Below are positions 8,947-16,856 of a stretch of DNA of 42,689 nt, piece after piece (position 1 is the first letter of the stretch; each line of letters begins with the position of its first letter). The translations under genes and the position numbers were made by a program. Below the pieces are notes generated by a model, which saw only the letters and a list, made by a program, of their open reading frames with translations, was not told the DNA's origin and made no database searches. Source of the DNA: Eubacteriales bacterium (GTDB taxonomy: Bacteria; Bacillota; Clostridia; Peptostreptococcales; Anaerovoracaceae); NCBI GenBank assembly GCA_029009055.1, contig JAQXJR010000024.1:1-42689 (forward strand), given 5' to 3'.

Positions 8947-10467
8947 ATGGGAAAAAGCACGGGATTCATGGAGTTCAAGCGGGAAAACAACCCGTCTGAA
9001 GCGCCATTAGAGAGAATACGGAATTTTCTGGAATTCCACAGCCAGATAGATGAGGAAGAGCGCAGGAAGCAGGGCGCCAGGTGCATGAACTGCGGTCTGG
9101 CCTTCTGCCAGTCGGGAATCGAGATCGGCTCATCAACCACTGGCTGCCCGCTCCATAACCTCATCCCTGAATGGAACGATGAGCTGTATAACGGACAGTG
9201 GGATCAAGCCCTGGCCAGGCTCTTGAAAACGAATAATTTCCCTGAATTCACCGGACGTGTATGCCCGGCTCTCTGTGAGTCGGCCTGCACATGCGGCCTA
9301 TATGGCTCACCTGTTACGGTCAGGGAAAACGAGCTTTCTGTAATAGAGAAAGGTTTCCGCGAAGGCCATATGAAGGCTGACCCTCCTGAAGTAAGGAGCG
9401 GTAAGAGAGTAGCAGTCGTAGGCTCCGGTCCTTCAGGCCTCGCCTGCGCCGACATACTTAATAAGCGCGGCCATGAAGTCACAGTCTTCGAGCGTGATGA
9501 CAGACCGGGCGGCCTCCTGACATATGGCATTCCTAACATGAAGCTGGATAAGTCCATAGTGGAGCGCAGGATCCACCTCATGAAAGAAGAAGGCGTCATA
9601 TTCAAGACAGGAGCTGACATAGGAAACAACCTGGATGCCCAGACCATAATAAAGGACTATGACGCGACAGTCATCTGCTGCGGATCCAGAGAGCCGAGAG
9701 ACCTGAAAGTTCCCGGAAGGGACGCGGGCGGCGTCCTCTTCGCGGTGGACTTCCTGACAGATGTAACGAAGAAGCTGCTTGAAGCCAGAGAATCTGGCGA
9801 AGAGATAGACATTAAGTCCATGCTGAACGGTAAGGACGTAATAATCGTCGGAGGCGGCGACACAGGAAACGACTGCGTGGGAACATGCATCCGCCTGGGC
9901 TGTAAATCAGTCCATCAGCTGGTAAGAAAGCCTGAAGCTCCGCGCGAGCGCCAGGCAGATAACCCTTGGCCGGAAGTTTCTAAGGCGTCGAAGGTGGATT
10001 ACGGTCAGGAAGAGTCCCTGGCTGTGTTCGGCTCAGACCCTCGCGTCTACCAGACGAAGATAAAAGAGATAATAAAGGACGAAGACGGCCACATTAAGGC
10101 GGTCCAGACCATAATGTCCGAGCCTGAGAAGAACCCTGACGGCACCGTGATCACGAACGAGCGCGGTAAGGTCAGCATGGTGGAAGTCCCTGGAAGCGAG
10201 AAAGTGCTGCCTTGCGACCTCCTGCTGCTGGCGACCGGCTTCTCGGGCTGCCAGTCGTACATATTCGACCAGTTTGGCGTTAACACCTCCAAGCGCGGCT
10301 CAATCATTACCAAGGGTCAGGGCAGTTACGCGACTGACGTGGAGAAGGTCTTCACTGCAGGTGACGCTCACCGCGGCGCTTCTCTGGTGGTTTACGCCAT
10401 AGCTGAGGGTCGTGCCTGCGCTAAGGAAGTCGACGAGTACCTCATGGGCTACACGAACCTGATTTAG
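8947..10467 (+). CDS. gltD: Glutamate synthase small (beta) subunit, NAD(P)H-dependent
   Basis: Supplies electrons from NAD(P)H through FAD and iron-sulfur clusters to GltB. The 506-residue protein has the N-terminal cysteine-rich domain (ARCMNCGLAFCQ, GCPLHN, GRVCPALCESACTCG), the FAD-binding dinucleotide fold (VAVVGSGPSGLACADIL) and a second NAD(P)H fold (VIIVGGGDTGNDCVG), with the late ATGFSG and FTAGDAHRGASLVV segments. It starts one base after gltB, with AAGGAG in the gltB tail. It closes the asnB-gltB-gltD operon, and hairpins follow within 100 bp. Confidence 0.96.
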   Translation: MGKSTGFMEFKRENNPSEAPLERIRNFLEFHSQIDEEERRKQGARCMNCGLAFCQSGIEIGSSTTGCPLHNLIPEWNDELYNGQWDQALARLLKTNNFPEFTGRVCPALCESACTCGLYGSPVTVRENELSVIEKGFREGHMKADPPEVRSGKRVAVVGSGPSGLACADILNKRGHEVTVFERDDRPGGLLTYGIPNMKLDKSIVERRIHLMKEEGVIFKTGADIGNNLDAQTIIKDYDATVICCGSREPRDLKVPGRDAGGVLFAVDFLTDVTKKLLEARESGEEIDIKSMLNGKDVIIVGGGDTGNDCVGTCIRLGCKSVHQLVRKPEAPRERQADNPWPEVSKASKVDYGQEESLAVFGSDPRVYQTKIKEIIKDEDGHIKAVQTIMSEPEKNPDGTVITNERGKVSMVEVPGSEKVLPCDLLLLATGFSGCQSYIFDQFGVNTSKRGSIITKGQGSYATDVEKVFTAGDAHRGASLVVYAIAEGRACAKEVDEYLMGYTNLI

Positions 10468-10496
10468 TTCTATATAGCAAAGTAAAACCGTTGGAT

Positions 10497-10527
10497 CGGC
10501 TCTGCCAATAAGCCCCTGGCAGTGCCG
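10497..10527 (+). other. Intergenic hairpin after gltD
   Basis: Arms CGGCTCTGCCA (10497-10507) and TGGCAGTGCCG (10517-10527) pair with one mismatch and a 9-nt loop. No T-run follows, so it may protect or process the 3' end rather than terminate. Confidence 0.45.
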
Positions 10528-10563
10528 GCTATGAAAAAGCTTAATTCTTCCTTTCTAGATACG

Positions 10564-10618
10564 AAGGAGCCCCGGGAGCGTATGCCATTCTGGCACCTGC
10601 CCTCCGGGGCTCCTTTGA
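10564..10618 (+). terminator. Intrinsic terminator of the asnB-gltB-gltD operon
   Basis: Perfect 12-bp arms AAGGAGCCCCGG (10564-10575) and CCGGGGCTCCTT (10604-10615) enclose an inner TGCC/GGCA hairpin and are followed by the T-rich TTTGATTT. The T-rich tail is itself a tandem repeat. Confidence 0.75.
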
Positions 10619-10650
10619 TTTCGCTGTTTGATTTCGCTGTTTTGATTCTG
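10614..10650. repeat. 13-bp tandem repeat, 2.8 copies
   Basis: The unit TTTGATTTCGCTG occurs at 10614-10626 and 10627-10639, followed by a degenerate partial copy to 10650. It lies between the glt terminator and the end of the helicase gene. Confidence 0.7.
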
Positions 10651-10668
10651 TTCTGAACTGCGGATCCG

Positions 10669-13056
10669 TCACAGTACTAGTGACGGCGAGTCCGGCGGCA
10701 GCTTCCCCGCTCCATCAGCCCATTCGCTTATCCTCTTTTTCATACCCTTAATGTCCAGCACGCCGTAAGCGAAACCCTTACGCACCAGCTCCTGAGGCAG
10801 ATACTCGTCGTATTTATCGAATACAGGCACCTCATTAGGATAGACCAGTTCCAAAGGGTCGAATCCCTTAGCGGCCTCTTCCGCCAGTATGCTGAAGAAA
10901 GCCCTCTTAGGCACGTCCATGTTGAACATCATGTAGTAAGGGCGAACAGAGTTGAATCCCTTAAGTCCCAGTTTCTTACCGCATTTTATCTTTATGAACC
11001 GTTCCAGTGCCAGGAAAGCGTAGCTCCCCAGCCATGGGAGCAAGCAGTACATATTGCCGCCCATATCAAGAAGAGTCTGTGACGCGGCGCCGGAGAGCGC
11101 GGAAACCCTGCGGGCCTCAGCCAGTCTCGCCTTTGCGTGAGGAAGAAGATAAGGGTAATCCGTATCTTCACCCAGAGCCTGCTTCATCCTCTCCAGGATC
11201 TTCGTGTTTATATCGCCCGCGCAGTCGCCGAAGCAAGCCGGCACGCTCCCCTTCACAGGGTGGCAGTAGACCTCGTGGCGCTTAATATCCAGGTCCTCGA
11301 CCACCCATACATGACCGGCTATAGCGATCTTATCTCCAACCGGAGGCGGCTGGACTATGGTACCGATCTCCTGGGACTCGCACCTGACGCTGAACTCCTC
11401 GTTCTCCTGGAAAACAGCGAAAAACTTATAGTTATTCGCGACTTTTTCTCCAGTAAGGCCCACTATGAGCCCGCCGTTCTCTGTCCTCTGTATATGGTCT
11501 ATCTCCAGCAAATGGTTCAGCAGGCACTTATAGTCATCCTGACTTACATTCTTAAAATACGCGAGGCCCAGGACCCTGGATGCCAGCTCCGCCGGCGTCA
11601 TCTCCCCCTGGGAATACAGGGTGCTCATGGTCTGGTGATACAGGAGGCTGTAAGGCAGCCTCCCCTCTTCTGGCGGTTCTACCCAGCGTTCTTCTAAATA
11701 CAGCTGGACGAGAGAAATAGCCTGGAGCAGCTTCCAAGGTATGGTCTCCGGGAGCGGCGCTCTCGGCTCGGCGTGATCCTCACGGATGACGAAACACATC
11801 TCCTCCGGGCCGCCCCGCCTGCCTGTCCTTCCCATTCTCTGCAGGAAAGCCGAAACCGTGAATGGAGCGTCTATCTGATACGCCCTCTCCAGCTTTCCTA
11901 TGTCTATGCCAAGCTCCAGGGTCGCTGTCGCGCATGTCGTAAGCGGCAGGGAGTCTTCCTTCATAAGTTCCTCTGCGGACTCCCTGAATGAAGCCGACAG
12001 ATTTCCATGATGGATCAGAAAGCGGTCAGCCTCGTGCCTGTCTTCACAGTACCGTCTCATGGTCGTGGTGACAGCCTCGCACTCCTCCCTGGAATTAGAG
12101 AAGACCAGGCATTTCCTGCCCCGGGTGTGCTCGAAAATATAGGCGTAAGCCGGGTCAGCCATGTCAGGCGCCTTATCCGTTTTATCATCAGGTCCCAAAA
12201 CGCCGTAAGGGTCTAAAGACGGCGCGTCCTGGCCATCTGGACTCTCATAGTTATCCGCGCGAGAAGATTCGCCCTCGAGCGCTAAGTTTTCAGATCCAGT
12301 CTCTTCAGGCTTTCCGGGAGCGCCGCCTTTCTTCGGCTCCTCTCCAGCCTGAGGCGGCGTGATGAAGAAGTGCTCCATGGATAGCCGCCACTTCATGCCT
12401 TCAGACTGGACCTTAGGTATCCTGGTCTTTCGACCCGTTCCCGCTGAAAGCAGTCTGCCCACAGCTTCCGGATCCCCTATGGTCGCTGACAGCCCTATCC
12501 TCCTCGGATTCACGCCCGCCATCTTAGACAGCCTCTCTATCAAGCAAAGTGTCTGCCCGCCTCTATCTCCCCTGAGAAGCGAGTGTATCTCGTCTATTAC
12601 TATGAACCTTAAGTCTCCGAATAAGGCGGGTATCTGCCCGTGGCGGCGCATCATCATGGCTTCCAGGGATTCCGGCGTTATCTGCAATATGCCAGAAGGA
12701 TTCTTGACTAGCTTCTGCTTATGGGTCCTGGAGACGTCGCCGTGCCAGTGCCATACAGGAACGCCGGATTCCTCCAGCACATCGTTCAGCCTGTCGAACT
12801 GGTCATTTATCAAAGCCTTAAGCGGCGCTATGTATATGCAGCCCACAGAAGCCGGAGGATCTTCCGCCAGCATAGTTATTATCGGAAAGAAAGCCGCCTC
12901 CGTCTTACCCGAAGCCGTGGAAGCGGACAGGAGAAGGTTATCGTCACTGTTGAACAGCACATCGCCCGCCGCTGCCTGTACCGGCCTGAGAGAGTCCCAG
13001 CCTCTTTCGTATATATAATCCTGTATAAAAGGCGCGTATTGCGAGAAAATATCCAT
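10669..13056 (-). CDS. Lhr/BrxHI-like superfamily 2 helicase
   Basis: A 795-residue DEAD/DEAH-type helicase. Visible motifs are Walker A SASTASGKTE (about 44-53), APLKALINDQ, TPESLEAM, the DEIH box (155-158), SAT (190-192), CLVFSNSREE, TLELGIDIG and motif VI QRMGRTGRRGG (about 406-416). The region after the helicase core (VVEDLDIKRHEVYCHPV) resembles Lhr/BrxHI helicases. The linker between the two RecA lobes (about 235-302) is a long acidic, low-complexity insert. The start at 13056 has AAAGG 7 nt upstream. It is the last gene of a four-gene minus-strand operon behind a BrxD-like ATPase, with a 105-bp gap that holds a GC-rich hairpin. In BREX-type systems such helicases act with DUF2791 ATPases. 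The exact substrate is unknown. Confidence 0.85.
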   Translation of the reverse strand: MDIFSQYAPFIQDYIYERGWDSLRPVQAAAGDVLFNSDDNLLLSASTASGKTEAAFFPIITMLAEDPPASVGCIYIAPLKALINDQFDRLNDVLEESGVPVWHWHGDVSRTHKQKLVKNPSGILQITPESLEAMMMRRHGQIPALFGDLRFIVIDEIHSLLRGDRGGQTLCLIERLSKMAGVNPRRIGLSATIGDPEAVGRLLSAGTGRKTRIPKVQSEGMKWRLSMEHFFITPPQAGEEPKKGGAPGKPEETGSENLALEGESSRADNYESPDGQDAPSLDPYGVLGPDDKTDKAPDMADPAYAYIFEHTRGRKCLVFSNSREECEAVTTTMRRYCEDRHEADRFLIHHGNLSASFRESAEELMKEDSLPLTTCATATLELGIDIGKLERAYQIDAPFTVSAFLQRMGRTGRRGGPEEMCFVIREDHAEPRAPLPETIPWKLLQAISLVQLYLEERWVEPPEEGRLPYSLLYHQTMSTLYSQGEMTPAELASRVLGLAYFKNVSQDDYKCLLNHLLEIDHIQRTENGGLIVGLTGEKVANNYKFFAVFQENEEFSVRCESQEIGTIVQPPPVGDKIAIAGHVWVVEDLDIKRHEVYCHPVKGSVPACFGDCAGDINTKILERMKQALGEDTDYPYLLPHAKARLAEARRVSALSGAASQTLLDMGGNMYCLLPWLGSYAFLALERFIKIKCGKKLGLKGFNSVRPYYMMFNMDVPKRAFFSILAEEAAKGFDPLELVYPNEVPVFDKYDEYLPQELVRKGFAYGVLDIKGMKKRISEWADGAGKLPPDSPSLVL

Positions 13057-13102
13057 TTATGTGCCTTTCCCTTGTTATATAGCAAATCGCGAATTGCCCG
13101 CC

Positions 13103-13128
13103 TCGCCTGAGCTGCCCTGCGGCAGGCG
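13103..13128 (-). other. GC-rich intercistronic hairpin between the ATPase and helicase genes
   Basis: On the minus strand CGCCTG and CAGGCG flank an inner CTGCC/GGGCAG. Without a T-run it is more likely a processing or stability element than a terminator. Confidence 0.4.
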
Positions 13129-13161
13129 CCCGGCCTAAACAGCGATATAACTTTGCGTTAT

Positions 13162-14505
13162 CTATAAAGTGAATTCTGTGAACTCATCGTCCTTCTTATC
13201 GCTCACGGCGTCGGACTCAGCGTAGGAGAACTCATCTGACTTAAGCAGGCCGCGAACATCCATGTCCGGGTTCTGGTACAGGATATCGAGAAGCTCTATG
13301 AAATCCCTGATCACCTCTCTAGGCGTTATCCTGGAATCAGCCCCTATCCTGCCGTATTCCACCTTAATGAAGGCTATGAGGTCGTCATCCGTAAGCTTTC
13401 GCTCGTAGCCGTATAGACCGGCATGCATGTCAGCCAGCTTCTCCGTGAGAACCATCATCTCCTCTGACGTCAGCGGCTCCAGCCTTATGACCGGCGCCAG
13501 CATGTCCCTGGCTCCCTCGCGGCTGAACTTCCCCTCGCGCAGCCTGGAACTCAGCGCCTCGTAGCTATAGACTCCGCGCCTCCTGTCCTCCATGCACTGA
13601 GGAGTTCCGCTCATGATGATGCCTATGTAATGGGCTTTCCCCTGGAGCGTATCGTTATACATGGTGAGGATCTTCTCGTAATTGTTATTCCTGGTCACGC
13701 TGTTAGGGATCTTATATATGTTCACCAGCTCGTCCACCAGGACCAGCATCCCCTTATAACCGGACTGAACTAGGAAATACGCGAAAAGCTTCATGTACTC
13801 GTACCAGTCGTCATCTCCGATTATGACCCTGACACCCAGGTCCCGCCTGGCTTCCGTCTTATTCTGATACTCGCCCCGGAACCACTTTAGCACCTTAGCC
13901 TTAGTATCGTCATCATCCTCCACGTAAGACCTATAGTAGAGCGTCAGAAGCTCAGCGAAATCGAAGCCGTGGACCATTTCGTCCATAGCCCTTATGACCC
14001 CGAATATCCTCTTCTCGACCTCAGCCGGAAAAGCCGGGTCCGCTTGGTTAAGGCCTGTATCCTCGACTGTCTTCGCCTGCACGCCGCTTATCCACTTATC
14101 GAGCACCAGCATCAGCGCCCCGCCCTCAGGCTTCGTCTTAACAGACAGGTTCCCGATAAGTTCCCTGTAAGTCGCCAGGCCCTGCCCCTTATTTCCCGTC
14201 AACCTTCTCTCCGGCGACAGGTCAGCGTCCACGACGGCGAATCCCCTGTCCATGGCGTAATTTCTTATCGTCTGCAGCAGGAAACTCTTACCGCTCCCGT
14301 ACCTTCCGACTATGAACCTGAAAGACGCTCCGCCCTCGCCGACTATATCCACGTCATGCAGCAAAGCCTCTATCTCGTTTTTCCTGCCCACAGTAACGTA
14401 AGGCAGCCCTATCCTAGGAACTACTCCGCCCTTCAGCGAATTCAGCACGGTCTGCGCCACACGCCTCGGCACCCGCTTCTTCTTTGCTAAAGAATTATCA
14501 CCCAA
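13162..14505 (-). CDS. BrxD-like P-loop ATPase (DUF2791 family)
   Basis: The product, about 447 residues, has an AAA/STAND-like ATPase core: Walker A VGRYGSGKSF (about 66-75), Walker B GMLVLVDELVNI (about 252-263) and the N-terminal GVVPRIGLPYVTVGRKNEI typical of the BREX BrxD/DUF2791 family. The open frame reaches a GTG at 14520 that overlaps the TerB-gene stop as GTGA. I prefer the TTG at 14505 because AGGGGAG lies 5 nt before it and the GTG has no clear binding site. Either way the gene is translationally coupled to the TerB gene. It probably powers or loads the downstream helicase. No methylase or PglZ-type partner is nearby, so it is not a BREX system as defined. Confidence 0.82.
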   Translation of the reverse strand: MGDNSLAKKKRVPRRVAQTVLNSLKGGVVPRIGLPYVTVGRKNEIEALLHDVDIVGEGGASFRFIVGRYGSGKSFLLQTIRNYAMDRGFAVVDADLSPERRLTGNKGQGLATYRELIGNLSVKTKPEGGALMLVLDKWISGVQAKTVEDTGLNQADPAFPAEVEKRIFGVIRAMDEMVHGFDFAELLTLYYRSYVEDDDDTKAKVLKWFRGEYQNKTEARRDLGVRVIIGDDDWYEYMKLFAYFLVQSGYKGMLVLVDELVNIYKIPNSVTRNNNYEKILTMYNDTLQGKAHYIGIIMSGTPQCMEDRRRGVYSYEALSSRLREGKFSREGARDMLAPVIRLEPLTSEEMMVLTEKLADMHAGLYGYERKLTDDDLIAFIKVEYGRIGADSRITPREVIRDFIELLDILYQNPDMDVRGLLKSDEFSYAESDAVSDKKDDEFTEFTL

Positions 14506-14516
14506 TACTACTCCCC

Positions 14517-16202
14517 TCACTTCTGTCCGAATAATTCATTCAGATCGTCGATATAATCCTCTACGAGCTCAGGATCCCCGCTGTCGTCGGTATCGATCAC
14601 GGTATCGTCGAACTCGTCATACAGTTTCTCATTTATAGATTCTATGATCACAGACGCGAATATGTGCCTGTCCGCCAGGAAGTCCTTATACGGCTTTCCC
14701 TCCAGCAGCAAAGCCATGAGCTTTCTTTCGTCGTCCGACAGGCCGAGATCTTCCCCGGCGGTCGGCTCCACTATAGGCTCACCTGAGTCCGCGCGGGAGC
14801 TCTCAGCCGCTTCATCCGCGCCAACCAAAGGCTCAGCCGCGGACTTAGTTTCCGGCTCTGGCTTTACGTCTTCAGTTTCAGTTATAACAGACTCCCAGGC
14901 GTCTTCCTCGCCCTCCAGCAGCCTGTCCCTGGTCACGGCAGCGTCGCTCCTTATCCCGGCCAGCTTACCGGTATCTATCTTAACCACAGGCTGAGCCGCC
15001 TTTCTCCTGGCGATGATCTCATCCTTAATAGCGCTTTTTACCAAGCCTTCCAGGCTGTCCGGCATGCTTTTCTTCTTAAGCTTGCTGCTGTAATTAGCCG
15101 CCTGCCTGAGCAGCCTGTCTGTTTCGTGCATGAGCTCAGACAGAACTACAGATTTACTGTCGTTGCTACCGGCCTCTACTGACTGCAGGCTCCAGAGCCC
15201 ATCGTCGCAGTAATATATCCTGATTGGGTCTACCTTATACTCGAAACTCTTATATCTCTTATAATCATAGAAAACCGCGTTCTCGAATATCTGGTAGCTG
15301 CGCCTATCTAGGCTGCCGCAGCACATATCCGCGAAACTCCCCAGCTTATTAGCCTCGAAGAAGTCTGAAGCCTTAATAATCACCCTTTTCACGACAGAAG
15401 CTGTAAGCTCCCTGTTTTTCTTAACGAAGGCTGATTTTCCTATGCCGTAGCTAGACTTATCCTCAACAGCTTTAAGCACTTCCTCCGGCTCGTAAGCCAC
15501 CGGGTCATAGAATGCGTCTACGCGGCTGTCCCTCGCTCTTAAGTCACGGAAGGCATAGTCGGCGTATTTACCGCCCAGGTCGTAATATATGACATAGTCA
15601 GCCAGCCACTTATCCAGGTACCTGTCCAAGTCCTTAGTGTGGTAATGGCGCTTTATTTCCAGGAGCTGCCTGAAGCCTTCCTCGGGCGTCTTAGGCCCTA
15701 TCTTCTCCAGGAGCTCGTAGACATGAACGAATATAAATGAAAGAGGCGAATCTTCGTATAGGCCTTGCCTTACTTTAGTCCGCCAGCTGAAGTAGCCCTT
15801 CAGGATCTCATCGTCCATATCGTCGTATGTAGGGTAATATTTATAGAAACCGCCCTGGAAATCCACGTTTTCCGTCCGGTTCTGGTACATGAGGGCCTTG
15901 CGGCAGAACTCCTGGCCCATGACGGATGGATTCGCCATCCAAACGAAATCCAGGCCTTTACGCTCGTACTTACGCCTGAGCTTATCACGCCAGTCCTCGC
16001 GCTCGGTCGATTTAGCCTGCTGATGCTGGCGGCTTTCCCCCGCGTACAGGTCAGATTCCATTGAGCTTCCAGACCGAACTACGTGCTCCCATTCATGCTC
16101 GCCCGGTGCTCCCCGCCTGTCGAGCCGGTTTCGCCGATTCTCACTATCCGGTCTCTTAGGTATGGACTCAGGGCCGTATATCTTATCGTCCCAGCTGCTC
16201 AT
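14517..16202 (-). CDS. TerB_N/TerB_C domain protein
   Basis: A 561-residue protein without membrane segments. A charged N-terminal region (1-75) precedes a TerB_N-like domain (about 90-235; FVWMANPSVMGQEF, YFSWRTKVRQGLY, FIFVHVYELLEKIG). The C terminus matches TerB_C (about 405-560; VKIDTGKLAGIRSDA, RLLEGEE, FASVIIESINEKLYDEF). An acidic Glu/Ala/Ser linker (about 435-485) interrupts the C-terminal part. TerB_N/TerB_C proteins were described in comparative work on tellurite-resistance-type stress systems and are linked there to helicases and ATPases. The ATG at 16202 directly abuts the TAG of the upstream gene, with GGAGG 10 nt before it, and the stop overlaps the next frame. The cysteine pair at about 294-295 is notable. 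Molecular activity is unknown. Confidence 0.8.
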   Translation of the reverse strand: MSSWDDKIYGPESIPKRPDSENRRNRLDRRGAPGEHEWEHVVRSGSSMESDLYAGESRQHQQAKSTEREDWRDKLRRKYERKGLDFVWMANPSVMGQEFCRKALMYQNRTENVDFQGGFYKYYPTYDDMDDEILKGYFSWRTKVRQGLYEDSPLSFIFVHVYELLEKIGPKTPEEGFRQLLEIKRHYHTKDLDRYLDKWLADYVIYYDLGGKYADYAFRDLRARDSRVDAFYDPVAYEPEEVLKAVEDKSSYGIGKSAFVKKNRELTASVVKRVIIKASDFFEANKLGSFADMCCGSLDRRSYQIFENAVFYDYKRYKSFEYKVDPIRIYYCDDGLWSLQSVEAGSNDSKSVVLSELMHETDRLLRQAANYSSKLKKKSMPDSLEGLVKSAIKDEIIARRKAAQPVVKIDTGKLAGIRSDAAVTRDRLLEGEEDAWESVITETEDVKPEPETKSAAEPLVGADEAAESSRADSGEPIVEPTAGEDLGLSDDERKLMALLLEGKPYKDFLADRHIFASVIIESINEKLYDEFDDTVIDTDDSGDPELVEDYIDDLNELFGQK

Positions 16203-16544
16203 CTAGTCGAAATCCTCCGCTATATACATAGGAATTATGTCTATGACCGGCTGCTCGTAAGGATGGAACCGGCGAATCGCACTTATGGCCCGCCTGAGAT
16301 CATCTTCGTGGCAAAGGAATTCCACCTTATCTTCCGTCTCGCGGCTTATCTCCCCAGGCTTTCCAATATAAGGGGTCGAGCCATCCAGGCATGTCCATGT
16401 GCTCTGTACCGGATAATATGAAATACAGTCGCTGTAATTCCCGATCTGATTCACCGTGATTTCCCGTAAAGCCCCTATCAGTTCTTCCGTCTTATCCTGC
16501 GGCAGATAGGTAGCCACCTTAAAATATCTCGGTTCCATATCCAT
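16203..16544 (-). CDS. NIF3-insert / CutA-like small domain protein
   Basis: A 113-residue protein resembling the PII/CutA-like insert domain of the NIF3/YqfO family: YFKVATYLPQDKTEELIGAL, then IGNYSDCISYYPVQSTW, then EFLCHEDDLRRAISAIRRFHPYEQPVIDIIPM, where the terminal HPYE motif is typical. Here it stands alone. The start at 16544 is chosen because AAAGGGG lies 8 nt before it; the open frame would otherwise begin inside a hairpin at 16580. The TAG directly abuts the ATG of the TerB gene, so it heads the four-gene operon. Family members trimerise and may sense small ligands or metals; the role here is inferred only from context. Confidence 0.78.
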   Translation of the reverse strand: MDMEPRYFKVATYLPQDKTEELIGALREITVNQIGNYSDCISYYPVQSTWTCLDGSTPYIGKPGEISRETEDKVEFLCHEDDLRRAISAIRRFHPYEQPVIDIIPMYIAEDFD

Positions 16545-16572
16545 AGAAAGCGCCCCTTTCAATAAAATTTTT

Positions 16573-16590
16573 CCCGCCATTTACGGCGGG
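16573..16590 (-). other. Hairpin in the 5' leader of the TerB operon
   Basis: CCCGCC and GGCGGG arms pair with a 6-nt loop about 25 nt before the ribosome binding site of the first operon gene. It could sit at the very 5' end of the mRNA. Confidence 0.45.
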
Positions 16591-16604
16591 TCATACTCTT
16601 TAAT

Positions 16605-16633
16605 TTTATACCCCGGCAAAGCATAAAGCAATA
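16605..16633 (-). promoter_or_regulatory. Possible promoter of the four-gene TerB operon
   Basis: On the minus strand a TATAAA box (16605-16610) lies 17 bp after a weak TATTGC -35. It sits between the upstream terminator and the first operon gene, where a promoter is expected. Confidence 0.4.
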
Positions 16634-16658
16634 AAACCGGCAGGGCAGCCGCGGAACT

Positions 16659-16690
16659 AAAAAAGGAGGGCAGCTTTCGCTGTCCCCCCC
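16659..16690 (-). terminator. Intrinsic terminator after the small secreted protein gene
   Basis: On the minus strand a G-rich arm, a CAGC-GAAA-GCTG tip and a C-rich arm are followed by TTTTTT. It separates the secreted-protein gene from the TerB operon. Confidence 0.75.
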
Positions 16691-16743
16691 CAGAAATCCG
16701 TGATGAGCCATAAAAAATCATAAAACCGCGTTTTTTATAGACA

Positions 16744-16783
16744 TTGACAAATGTTGAAAAACGTGATTCAAATTTCACTGGCA
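16744..16783 (+). repeat. Dispersed intergenic repeat, copy A
   Basis: A 40-bp stretch beginning TTGACAAATGTTG matches 28855-28894 at about 34 of 40 positions. Both copies lie in gene-free DNA. The short open frames across them are not credible genes. Confidence 0.7.
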
Positions 16784-16856
16784 AGTATAACAAAAGATGA
16801 TAACGCCATTACGGCAGCTATTGACGAAAACAGTCTCCATCATCAGCCGCGAATCG

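Noticed and set aside
8574-9164. Open frame of 196 residues antisense to gltB and gltD
   Set aside because: It spans the junction of two certain genes on the other strand and shows no domain or ribosome binding site.
10614-10650. Tandem repeat considered as a CRISPR remnant
   Set aside because: Units are only 13 bp, directly adjacent without spacers, and no cas genes are present.
12359-13018. Open frame of 219 residues antisense to the helicase gene
   Set aside because: A shadow of the real gene, which has complete helicase motifs in the opposite frame. The composition is Ser/Pro-biased as expected for antisense reading.
10669-14505. Helicase and ATPase considered as part of a full BREX system
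   Set aside because: No PglX methylase, PglZ or PglW lies in the window, and the neighbours are TerB and NIF3-like genes instead.
16581-16793. Open frame of 70 residues on the minus strand
   Set aside because: It runs through an intrinsic terminator and the dispersed repeat, has no ribosome binding site and no recognisable domain.
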